DNA of 64,000 nucleotides from Anaerolineae bacterium (GTDB lineage Bacteria > Chloroflexota > Anaerolineae > Aggregatilineales > Phototrophicaceae), in assembly GCA_019912965.1 (NCBI GenBank), contig JAIOHM010000083.1, forward strand, positions 27,833-91,832. The letters run 5' to 3'. Each line of letters opens with the position of its first letter. Within the stretch, counting starts at the first letter, position 1. Shown piece by piece: positions 43,431-50,834 of the stretch. The notes beneath the pieces were generated by a model. The model saw only the letters and a program-made list of their open reading frames with translations. It had not been told where the DNA came from and made no database searches. The translations under genes and the position numbers were made by a program.

Positions 43431-43982
43431 TTACTGTGCCATCAACACTTGAAATCCCGGCTTGGTGGGGTGGTCTTGTACCAGCGGATTACCCCTCACA
43501 GTCGTGAGCAGCGCCAGAATCATCATATCGCCTACAGCGCCTGCCAGCATTGCTGCCCCAAATAAAGTGATAACATCGCTCCCACCAGTCAATCCAATGA
43601 GGCTTGGAATAACGCCAAGAATGAACCCCGGCAGTGCCACCGCCACCCCATACGCCTGTGCGCGCATTGGTGCTTTACAATGGGCATATGGCATCAGCGC
43701 TTTCCACTGAATGCCGAACTTAATGTGTGACCATGCCACGCCGCCCATCCGGTATCCAATGCCATGCAGCCCTTCATGGATAACGAGACTGATGAGGAAG
43801 ACGATCAAACTGATGAGCAGGGCAGGTAGTGCCCGTTCTCCGGCATATAACTCCAATGGATTTTTGCGCCATATCAGCGTATATAATCCGAGCAGACCTA
43901 GCATAATACCGAATGTGATGACTGTCCCAACCAGATTAACAAACTTCGGTGACAGGGTTTTATCGCTAACCGATGGATTCAT
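43431..43982 (-). CDS. DUF3267 family putative zinc metalloprotease
   Basis: A 183-residue membrane protein with four hydrophobic segments. The metal motif HEGLH (HExxH) lies in the second, LVIHEGLHGIGYRMGGVAW, and a later GAVGDMMIL may give the third ligand Asp. This fits DUF3267, membrane proteins thought to be site-2-type zincins. The ATG at 43982 overlaps the MFS stop as ATGA. No substrate is known. Confidence 0.82.
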   Translation of the reverse strand: MNPSVSDKTLSPKFVNLVGTVITFGIMLGLLGLYTLIWRKNPLELYAGERALPALLISLIVFLISLVIHEGLHGIGYRMGGVAWSHIKFGIQWKALMPYAHCKAPMRAQAYGVAVALPGFILGVIPSLIGLTGGSDVITLFGAAMLAGAVGDMMILALLTTVRGNPLVQDHPTKPGFQVLMAQ

Positions 43983-45241
43983 GCAGGGTGTTCCTTATCG
44001 CTTAACTTCCCCAACCGTCGGATTTCCGGCCAGATATATGCCACCAGCGATACCACAATAATCGTGCCGATGCCGCCGCTGACCACCGCGAAAATCGGGC
44101 CACCGATTGCTGCCACTGCGCCCGACTCAAACGCGCCTAACTCGTTCGACGCCCCAATGAACACGCTGTTGACAGCGGAAACCCGCCCGCGCATTTCGTC
44201 CGGCGTGCGCGTTAGCAGTAGCGTACTGCGGATGACCACACTGATGTTATCCAGCGCACCCAACAAGAACAGCATTGCCAATGACAGCGGAAACGATTTC
44301 GATAACCCGAAGACAATAGTCGCTACGCCAAACCCGGCCACTGCCCAAAGTAGTGTACGCCCGGCTTTCTTGAATGGTGGCAGGTATGTGATCGTCAACA
44401 CCATCAAAATCGCGCCAATCGACGGTGCCGCCCGCATCCATCCCAACCCCTCCGGCCCGACCTGCAAAATATCCTTCGCATAAACCGGCAGCAGCGCCAC
44501 CGCACCGCCGAACAGCACCGCGAACAAATCCAGCGTGATCGCCGCGAGGATAATTTTGCTCTGCCGGATGAAGCTGAATCCTGCGATCATAGATCGGAAT
44601 GTAGGTGCTTCGCGCGATTGGGCGATTTTTCGCCCTTTAATCAGCGCCACCAGTGCGACAAAGATCAGACAGGCGATGGTATCCAGCACAAATACGGGTG
44701 TGGCACTCTTGAAAAGCCCGATCATCACCCCGCCCAGTCCCGGCCCAAGCACCGCTGCGAACTGCCATGCGCTGCTGCTCCATGTCGCCGCACTGGGGAA
44801 CACTTCTGGCGGCACAGTTTGTGGTAGCAGGGTAGAGGCCGCCGGATTATTAAATGCGCGCAGTACACCGATTGCAAACAGCACCAGATATACCAGCACT
44901 AGCGAACCCTGTGTGAACGACAGCCACGCCAACAGCAAGGTACATACAGCCAGCAGTATCTGAGAGACGAGCACAATCCGTTTCCGGTTATAACGGTCGG
45001 CCACATGTCCCGCGACGAACACCAGCAGAATAACGGGTAGCACTTGCACCAAACCCACCAAACCCAGCGCGAATGCCGAGCCAGTGCGTTCATAAAGCTC
45101 CCACCCAATCGCCACGCTCACCATTTGTTCGCCCAGCGATGCCGCAAATCGACCAACTGCCAATAACCGGAAATCGCGGAAGCGCAGCGCCGCATAAGGG
45201 TCATGTCGTTCTATGGGGGGTGTTTGTTCTATCGTGGTCAA
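43979..45241 (-). CDS. MFS transporter, EntS-like exporter type
   Basis: A 420-residue, about 11-12-helix transporter of the MFS_3 group: ALRFRDFRLLAVGRFAASLGEQM, YNRKRIVLVSQILLAVCTLLL, RAFNNPAASTLLPQTVPPEVFP and LLTRTPDEMRGRVSAVNSVFIG. The EntS-like group exports siderophores and drugs; the cargo here is unknown. The start codon is TTG at 45241 and the ribosome-binding site is weak. An ABC exporter gene lies 57 bases upstream on the same strand. Confidence 0.85.
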   Translation of the reverse strand: MTTIEQTPPIERHDPYAALRFRDFRLLAVGRFAASLGEQMVSVAIGWELYERTGSAFALGLVGLVQVLPVILLVFVAGHVADRYNRKRIVLVSQILLAVCTLLLAWLSFTQGSLVLVYLVLFAIGVLRAFNNPAASTLLPQTVPPEVFPSAATWSSSAWQFAAVLGPGLGGVMIGLFKSATPVFVLDTIACLIFVALVALIKGRKIAQSREAPTFRSMIAGFSFIRQSKIILAAITLDLFAVLFGGAVALLPVYAKDILQVGPEGLGWMRAAPSIGAILMVLTITYLPPFKKAGRTLLWAVAGFGVATIVFGLSKSFPLSLAMLFLLGALDNISVVIRSTLLLTRTPDEMRGRVSAVNSVFIGASNELGAFESGAVAAIGGPIFAVVSGGIGTIIVVSLVAYIWPEIRRLGKLSDKEHPA

Positions 45242-45298
45242 TCTCTTTTTCTCTCTGCGTCTGAGCGAAGCCTCCCGCTTGCGGGATGGCGGTTTATT

Positions 45299-47104
45299 TC
45301 ATCCCGCCCCGACCAGCGACAAATCCTCCCGGAACTGCATCGAATAAAGCTTGGCATACAACCCATCTTGTGCCATCAGCGCATCGTGAGTGCCGAGTTC
45401 GAGGATATTGCCTTTGTCCAGAACGGCGATGCGATGTGCAATCTTGATCGTGCTGAGGCGGTGCGCGATGATAACGGTCGTCCGGTTCTGCATCAGCCGT
45501 GCCAACGCTTCTTGAACCAGATGTTCACTTTCGCTGTCGAGGCTGGATGTTGCTTCGTCCAGCAGCAAAATGCGCGGGTCTTTCAAGATCGCCCGTGCAA
45601 TCGCCACCCGCTGCCGCTGCCCACCGCTGAGTCGGATTCCGCGTTCACCCACCACTGTCTCATATTGGTCAGGCAGTTCCAGAATAAAATCATGTGCGTT
45701 GGCCGCTTTTGCCGCCGCAATAATCTCATCTTCGGTTGCGTTCAGCCGTCCATAACGGATGTTTTCGCGGATAGTTCCGCCGAACAGCAGTGTCTCTTGG
45801 GGCACAATACCAATCTGCTCTCGCAAACTTGATTGTGTTACAGACTTTAAATCGCGTCCATCAAGGCGGATATATCCACTTGTAGGATCATAAAAACGTG
45901 GGATCAGGTTAAAGATTGTGCTTTTCCCTGCGCCGCTTGGCCCAACCAACGCCACAATCTCGCCCGGTTCAATGTCAAGGTTGATGTTATGCAGCACTTC
46001 CTGTCGTTCGTCATAGCTGAAGTTCACATCCTCAAAGGTGATGCGTCCCTCAACCCGCCCCAATACTTGAGCATCTTTTACATCCGTCACGCTTGGATTC
46101 GTATCCAGGATTTGGAACACTCGCTTGGTCGCCCCCATAGCTTCCTGAATTGAGGTATACAACCCCACCAGTGAACCCAATGCACCCGCCACCGTCAGCC
46201 CATAAATCAGGAATTGAATCAACTGCCCGCCGGAGAGTCGCCCATCCAGTACCTCGCGTCCCCCGAACCACAAAATCAGCGCCAAACTGCCGAATCCTAG
46301 GAATCCCACCAATGGCCCAAACACTGAACGAATTCGCAGCAGTCGGATAGCTGCCGCCAGTGCTTTATTGATCGCCTCTCCATACCGCCCGATTTCATAC
46401 GGTTCGCGCACGAAACTTTTCACTTCGCGTATATTTTGCAGCACTTCTTCGGTCACAACCGTTGCACCAGCCAGTTCATCTTGAATTTGGGTGCTGGTTC
46501 GTCGCAGCCAGAAACCGAACGCCGCCGCCAGCGCCACGATGACCGGCGTCAAAGCAAGGATGAATAGCGTTAGCCGCCAGTTCAAACTGAGCATCACGAT
46601 GATCGAACCGATCATGATGAGAGTCTGTTGCAGCAGCACATTCACATTGCTCGTCAGTGCCGACCGCATAATCGTCACATCATTGCTCAACCGTGAAACC
46701 AGTTCGCCCACCCGCCGCGCTGCGAAAAAATCCAGCGACAGAATTTGTAGATGGTTATAAACCTGCTGCCGCATGTCCGTCACCATCTTTTCGCCGATAT
46801 AATTCAAATTGTAGTTTTCGAGCAGTGAGGTAATTGACCGCACCAGAAAGACTAACAATAACCCAATCGTGATCTGGTCGAGTAATCCCGCATTCCCCTC
46901 CTTCAGCACCGAATCCACTACACCGCCGATGACCGCCGGGAAGACAAGGCTTAGGGCTGCGCTGGCGATTAGTGCCACCACCGCTACCGCCATCCGTGCG
47001 CGATAAGGTCGGAGGTAGCCAATTAATCGCCACCAATTCATAGGGATATTCGGCGTTTCGGCTTCATCTTGGTTATTCCGCCGGGTTTGTCTGCGTCCAA
47101 ACAT
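45299..47104 (-). CDS. ABC exporter, fused permease and ATPase (MsbA/LmrA-like)
   Basis: A 601-residue half-transporter that would work as a homodimer or with another half. The transmembrane domain covers about residues 35-325 with six helices. The ATPase has Walker A LVGPSGAGKSTIFNL, signature LSGGQRQRVAIARAIL, Walker B RILLLDEATSSLDSESE and the IAHRLSTIKIA switch. It belongs to the lipid A/multidrug group; the substrate is not predictable. The N-terminus MFGRRQTRRNNQDEAETPN is polar and short. The ATG at 47104 starts the gene. Confidence 0.92.
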   Translation of the reverse strand: MFGRRQTRRNNQDEAETPNIPMNWWRLIGYLRPYRARMAVAVVALIASAALSLVFPAVIGGVVDSVLKEGNAGLLDQITIGLLLVFLVRSITSLLENYNLNYIGEKMVTDMRQQVYNHLQILSLDFFAARRVGELVSRLSNDVTIMRSALTSNVNVLLQQTLIMIGSIIVMLSLNWRLTLFILALTPVIVALAAAFGFWLRRTSTQIQDELAGATVVTEEVLQNIREVKSFVREPYEIGRYGEAINKALAAAIRLLRIRSVFGPLVGFLGFGSLALILWFGGREVLDGRLSGGQLIQFLIYGLTVAGALGSLVGLYTSIQEAMGATKRVFQILDTNPSVTDVKDAQVLGRVEGRITFEDVNFSYDERQEVLHNINLDIEPGEIVALVGPSGAGKSTIFNLIPRFYDPTSGYIRLDGRDLKSVTQSSLREQIGIVPQETLLFGGTIRENIRYGRLNATEDEIIAAAKAANAHDFILELPDQYETVVGERGIRLSGGQRQRVAIARAILKDPRILLLDEATSSLDSESEHLVQEALARLMQNRTTVIIAHRLSTIKIAHRIAVLDKGNILELGTHDALMAQDGLYAKLYSMQFREDLSLVGAG

Positions 47105-47288
47105 GAGGATTTTCTTTCGCTATGATGTTGAGGGAACAGCCCATTATTATCTGCCCGGCGCATAAGAATGCTCTTAGAAGGGCGTAATCGTAGGCCGAAC
47201 CCTTTCGCCTGTATTTTCCGTCTTAACATGTGTATCTACATTGGAGAAGTTGATTCGTTTCTATGGGTCTATTGCTTGGAGGCTTCGA

Positions 47289-47699
47289 ATGAATTCAAAA
47301 GGGCAGGGCACCAAAGAAAATCCTTGGGTGCTAAAAACCCCGCCGGGGACAGCCGAATACACCATTTACCGCGACGAAACCCTCGATCCTCCCGCGCTGG
47401 TCTGCAAGGTTGGTACAACCACCTTGCTCTATGACCTGCGCTGTATCGAGGATTTGCACCAGATGTTAAAAGCGCACGGCGATTGGATGGAGTTGGGCAG
47501 TGCCGATGAGCAAAAAGAGCCGAAAGCGGGTACAGTCGAGGCGTGGGGACGTTCCCCACAAAACCCGCTTGGCGGTTGGTATGGTCTGAAGAAAGGCTTG
47601 CGTGGGCGTTTTGGGATGTATATCCCGCCCGTCCTTGAAGTCCTCGGCTTGGCGGAGGTCGAACACAACCCCAAAAACAACCGTATGAGAGCTTTGTAA
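47289..47699 (+). CDS. Conserved hypothetical protein
   Basis: A 136-residue soluble protein beginning MNSKGQGTKENPWVLKTPPG. The start motif GTKENPWVLKTPPGTAEYTIYRD resembles small conserved proteins of unknown function that share this GTKxxPWxLKTPPG start. GGAGG ends six bases before the ATG at 47289, which decides it over an upstream start 16 codons earlier. It then has HQMLKAHGDWMELGSADEQKE and a basic C-terminal part. It stands alone between the ABC exporter (divergent) and the repeat island. Confidence 0.7.
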   Translation: MNSKGQGTKENPWVLKTPPGTAEYTIYRDETLDPPALVCKVGTTTLLYDLRCIEDLHQMLKAHGDWMELGSADEQKEPKAGTVEAWGRSPQNPLGGWYGLKKGLRGRFGMYIPPVLEVLGLAEVEHNPKNNRMRAL

Positions 47700-47747
47700 C
47701 CCGCCAATATCTTCAAAACTTTTGCTTCTTTTCCCTCGATTCGGTAG

Positions 47748-47768
47748 GGGCGTCCGAACCGGACGCCC
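47748..47768. repeat. Dispersed GGGCG-type hairpin
   Basis: Arms GGGCGTCC and GGACGCCC with loop GAACC, preceded by TCGGTAG. It is among the clearest members of the family. The stretch following is ACTCATTTT, so it might serve as a terminator for the small plus-strand gene. Confidence 0.65.
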
Positions 47769-47848
47769 ACTCATTTTCAAACCGTTTTATAATCGACAGA
47801 TACGAACTCTTGTGCTATGATTATTTGTGGGCGTGTTTTGTATGGTTC

Positions 47849-47871
47849 CCCTCGCCCTGAGGGAGAGGGGC
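47849..47871. repeat. CCCCTC-type hairpin
   Basis: Arms CCCCTCGCCC and GGGAGAGGGG (one mismatch) with loop TGA, followed by CTGGGGGTGAGGG. A related hairpin followed by GGGTGAGG is at 60281, and a degraded copy seems to lie within the ygfZ-like gene at 63386. Confidence 0.6.
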
Positions 47872-47924
47872 TGGGGGTGAGGGTATTCCCCCAATATGCA
47901 AAATCTGCATAAAACCCTGTGCTG

Positions 47925-47960
47925 CATTTGTCGCATTTGCCGCATATTTCGTATCTTATC
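47925..47960. repeat. Nine-base tandem array
   Basis: Four units in phase: GCATTTGTC, GCATTTGCC, then two more divergent copies. The 9-nt phase yields the repeated peptide Cys-Ile-Cys-Arg in one frame. Confidence 0.55.
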
Positions 47961-48064
47961 AACCCATAAGGCTCGCCATCAAAACGACTTTCCGCCAATG
48001 ACATCGCCGCCGCCACCGCCGCCATCACCCTCAGTGGTAATCACCGAACATCCTGTATTTTCTG

Positions 48065-48094
48065 GAAACGGGCAGCTCGTAACTGGCAACTATA
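48065..48094. repeat. Seven-base array, copy 1 in the island
   Basis: Degenerate seven-base units of the type GTAACTG / GCAACTA, preceded by TATTTTCTGG. The same lead-in precedes the copy 163 bases downstream. Confidence 0.5.
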
Positions 48095-48227
48095 CAGCAA
48101 GTATTGCAGCGACAGGCCAACCCCGAATCGCCGCAATACATTTGTCCAATAAAATCCGCTATCCACGCGGCGTTCCAACCAACATCCCACCCCGTCCAAT
48201 AACCCGCCGTCCTATCCGTATTTTTCT

Positions 48228-48254
48228 GGAAACTGGCAACTCGCAACTGGCGAC
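48228..48254. repeat. Seven-base array, copy 2 in the island
   Basis: About four units such as GCAACTC and GCAACTG in phase, preceded by TATTTTTCTGG. Confidence 0.55.
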
Positions 48255-48261
48255 CCAAAAT

Positions 48262-48304
48262 CGACAAACGACTGTCCCGACATTGACGACTTTGACGACA
48301 TTTC
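48262..48304. repeat. Nine-base tandem array of CGAC units
   Basis: Units CGACTGTCC, CGACATTGA and two further CGAC-led units follow in exact nine-base phase after a seven-base CGACAAA. Confidence 0.55.
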
Positions 48305-48388
48305 CCCTCAACCAATTGTCATTTGCGACAAAACCAGTTCGCCGCAATCGCAATCGCCGCAAATCTCGCAAACCGTTCTTGTCTTTTC

Positions 48389-48418
48389 TGAAAACTGATA
48401 ACCGTGAACTGATAACTA
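48389..48418. repeat. Seven-base array at the stop of the glycosidase-like gene
   Basis: Four units such as AAAACTG and ATAACTA in phase, running into the stop codon of the minus-strand gene (CTA at 48416-48418). The lead-in GTCTTTTCTG matches copies 1 and 2. Confidence 0.6.
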
Positions 48419-49828
48419 CCGACTTGCTGCTGCCCGCACCACATCCACCGCCAGCTTCGGTCGATAATCCGTATGCCACAACCCGTAATGATGGTCAACG
48501 CTGTCCGTGTTGATGCAATCTGGTGCGTAACAAGTCACAGTGAGAGGGAAATCAAACGCCGTCCATACGACCCATCCCGCCAATCGATTGGCTTGAACCG
48601 CATCCAGCGCCGCCTGCAAATAATCCCGCTGATTGGTTTCGCTGGTTCCAAATGTGCTGAACCCGAACGCGCTTAACAGAATCGGCTTATCCGTCTCATT
48701 CACCACCAGCGCGATCTTCTGCCGCAAATCGTCTATAGTTCCAAAGTGCGTAAAACTCACAAAATCCACTGCTGGAATAGTCGCCTGCGGTTCCCGCGTC
48801 CAACTCGCCGTAATCAAATGATTGGGATCAATCCGCCGCATCACAATCGCCGTTTCCACCAACCACTTCAGCACATCCCGGCGGTCAAAGCCATTTTCCA
48901 GATAATCCACGTCACCGCCCTCGCGCAAATCCCATGCCAGCAGTGCAGGCTCATCCCGGTATCGACCTGCAAGAAACGCCATCTGTTCCAGCATGATCGG
49001 TTGTTGGCTGTAAAGCGATTGCCTATCAGCCAGATCGTTCAGTACCAGAATCACCCGGAAACCGCGTTCCGCCGCCGCTTGAATAATCCCATCCAACCGC
49101 AGCAGATTTTCAACCTGTGGAGTAGAGCAGGTGAATAACAGACTGTGTTGGAGTTTCAACCGCAGCGTGTTGAATCCCGCTTCACGTATCAAATCAAGCT
49201 CATCGCTAATGAACGAAGGATCAGTTTCAGTCAGGAATCGTCGGTAAGGGGTATCACGCGGATAATAATCTAGGCCATAGATCGGCAGGGGTTGGTTCTC
49301 CACTGCCAGCACCGAATAAAGCGTTTTGACGAATTGCCCGCGTGTTGGCGTATAGTCGGGGATAGTCACCGTTTCATCGGGACAAGTTGCTTGTAGGGGA
49401 GGGGGAGTATAAACGCCTAAGGCTTCCAGCGCATGGATAACCTCTTCGCCCGCCGGGTTGTACCATAATGCCGATTGATAAGCCTCAATCGCATCCGCTG
49501 TTTGTCCGTTTTCTGCTAAGGTCGCGCCATACCCCAGCTGAGCATGATACAACCGCATCAGTGTCGTTTCACTATTTGGGCAGTCAGTTTGTTGTGCGTA
49601 CAACGCTTCCAGTGCGCGGATAGCCAGTTCCCAATCCTGCTCCCAATTAGCTTCTACCGCCGCACACAACACTTGACTATCGCTCATATCCAGCGTCGGA
49701 ACAGCCGTCACCGCCTCCAACCCGCTGGTATTTTCCGGCGTCGGCGGTGCTTCACACGCACTTAAAAAGCCACAAACTGCAACAAATCCTAACAGCCTAA
49801 AAAACAAACTTCCCAAAAAGATTTTCAC
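48416..49828 (-). CDS. Lipoprotein with TPR-like part and degenerate clan GH-A barrel
   Basis: A 470-residue lipoprotein: signal ending GFLSAC (lipobox Cys near 25), a TPR-like segment (about 50-140: ALYAQQTDCPNSETTLMRLY and AIEAYQSALWYNPAGEEVIHAL), then a GH5-like TIM-barrel (about 190-470). The acid/base position reads LLAWDLREGGDVDYL, and where the nucleophile glutamate is expected the sequence is KPILLSAFGFSTFG, with Ala for Glu, so the protein may not hydrolyse sugars. The GTG start at 49828 lies inside a seven-base array; a second start could be further in, but the signal peptide supports this one. A binding rather than catalytic role is possible. Confidence 0.72.
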   Translation of the reverse strand: MKIFLGSLFFRLLGFVAVCGFLSACEAPPTPENTSGLEAVTAVPTLDMSDSQVLCAAVEANWEQDWELAIRALEALYAQQTDCPNSETTLMRLYHAQLGYGATLAENGQTADAIEAYQSALWYNPAGEEVIHALEALGVYTPPPLQATCPDETVTIPDYTPTRGQFVKTLYSVLAVENQPLPIYGLDYYPRDTPYRRFLTETDPSFISDELDLIREAGFNTLRLKLQHSLLFTCSTPQVENLLRLDGIIQAAAERGFRVILVLNDLADRQSLYSQQPIMLEQMAFLAGRYRDEPALLAWDLREGGDVDYLENGFDRRDVLKWLVETAIVMRRIDPNHLITASWTREPQATIPAVDFVSFTHFGTIDDLRQKIALVVNETDKPILLSAFGFSTFGTSETNQRDYLQAALDAVQANRLAGWVVWTAFDFPLTVTCYAPDCINTDSVDHHYGLWHTDYRPKLAVDVVRAAASR

Positions 49829-49856
49829 TCGTTACTCGTCACTTAGCACCTAGCAC
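49822..49856. repeat. Heptanucleotide array covering the thrB-glycosidase gap
   Basis: Five perfect-phase units of the types TCGTTAC and TTAGCAC fill the 33-base gap after the thrB stop. The last one contains the GTG start of the next gene (CAC at 49826-49828). Confidence 0.65.
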
Positions 49857-49860
49857 TGTG

Positions 49861-50766
49861 TTACGACCCCGCCACACTAACCACCACCCCTTGCGTATCC
49901 ACTGTAACCACCCATGTTCGCGCTCGGACTCCGGCGTTTTCAAACGCCACTTCCATCGTGGTAGCGATTTTTTTATGATTATTGTCTGCAAATGCAATCA
50001 TGGCTGGCCCGTCTCCGCATAGGGTTACCGCCTGTGCGCCCGCCCGCCGTGCCATCTCAGCCACATGGTCATAGCCTGTAACATGCGATTTGACATACGG
50101 CATATGCAGTCGATCATCCAAAACTTGCGCCAGTAGTTTCAAATCGCCTGCCCGTAGCGCTTCCACCAATAATGGCGTCCGGCTCAGGTTATACAGTGCA
50201 TCATAAAGTGGCACACGTTCCGGCTTAACCTTCGTGACATCATAAGCATCGAGTTCTGGCAGTGCCACGATTGCCATAAATCCGGCGGTTGGGAGTGCCC
50301 GATAAGTTAAACTGTCTCCATTCATCAAACTGGTCGTCAGCCCACCCAGAATGCTTGTCACCGTTTGTGTCGGCATCCCGCTGACCTGCGCCGTAATTTC
50401 CAGAATTTGCGCCCGGTTATACACCGCACCTAGCATATTGTTTGCCCCAATCACACCCGCTACCCAGAAAGCCGCCTCTGCACCCAGCCCGCTGTTAATC
50501 GGAATGTGATTGCTGATTTTGACGGTCAACCCCAGCACAGTTCGTTCCTGTTTCTGGAACACACGCATCATCGCCAGTGCCACCGGATGCCGCAATCCCA
50601 TGCCATAACGTCCGGCCCCTTCGCCCTCGGTTTCCACCACCAGTGCCTCATCATTTCGGCGGCTGATTTCCACGGTCGTATACAAACCCAGTGCCAGCCC
50701 CAAGCTATTTAACCCCGGCCCTAGATTGGTCACCGCCGCTGGCAGCGTAATTTTCACCTTATACAT
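49861..50766 (-). CDS. thrB: Homoserine kinase
   Basis: GHMP kinase of the threonine pathway; phosphorylates homoserine. The 301 residues show the start KITLPAAVTNLGPGLNSLGLAL (motif 1 with NLGPGLNSLG), the ATP loop HIPINSGLGAEAAF (motif 2, PxxxGLG[A/S]) and motif 3 VTLCGDGPAMIAFAD. The length and motif order fit ThrB better than other GHMP kinases. thrC is not nearby, so the gene stands apart from the usual thr operon. The ATG at 50766 is the family start. Confidence 0.9.
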   Translation of the reverse strand: MYKVKITLPAAVTNLGPGLNSLGLALGLYTTVEISRRNDEALVVETEGEGAGRYGMGLRHPVALAMMRVFQKQERTVLGLTVKISNHIPINSGLGAEAAFWVAGVIGANNMLGAVYNRAQILEITAQVSGMPTQTVTSILGGLTTSLMNGDSLTYRALPTAGFMAIVALPELDAYDVTKVKPERVPLYDALYNLSRTPLLVEALRAGDLKLLAQVLDDRLHMPYVKSHVTGYDHVAEMARRAGAQAVTLCGDGPAMIAFADNNHKKIATTMEVAFENAGVRARTWVVTVDTQGVVVSVAGS

Positions 50767-50808
50767 ACATATTCCCGCCGATGACTATGCTGCTTAGTGG
50801 GAGTTTCA

Positions 50809-50829
50809 AAAACTGTAAACTGATAACAC
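50809..50829. repeat. Heptanucleotide array near the PAS kinase stop
   Basis: Three units of the type AAAACTG in phase, six bases before the stop codon of the PAS kinase. The sequence is close to that of the array at 48389. Confidence 0.5.
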
Positions 50830-50834
50830 CTTAT

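Larger units (their letters stand above)
47700..48415. other. Gene-free repeat island
   Basis: About 715 bases with no supportable gene. It holds a GGGCG-type hairpin (47748), a CCCCTC-type hairpin (47849), a nine-base array (47925), seven-base arrays (48065, 48228 and 48389) and a second nine-base array (48262). An open frame at about 47896-48513 on the plus strand encodes mostly repeat peptides, such as CICRICRIFRI and PPPPPPSP, and is not called as a gene. Confidence 0.7.

Noticed and set aside
48065..48418. CRISPR-like array (three related repeats at about 162-base spacing)
   Set aside because: Units are only partly alike and too few, and the intervals are themselves repetitive. No cas genes are present.
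47896..48513. A 205-codon plus-strand open frame
   Set aside because: It consists of repeat-derived peptides (CICRICRIFRI, PPPPPPSP, repeated TGN/TDN stretches), crosses into the end of the minus-strand lipoprotein gene and has no ribosome-binding site or recognisable domain.
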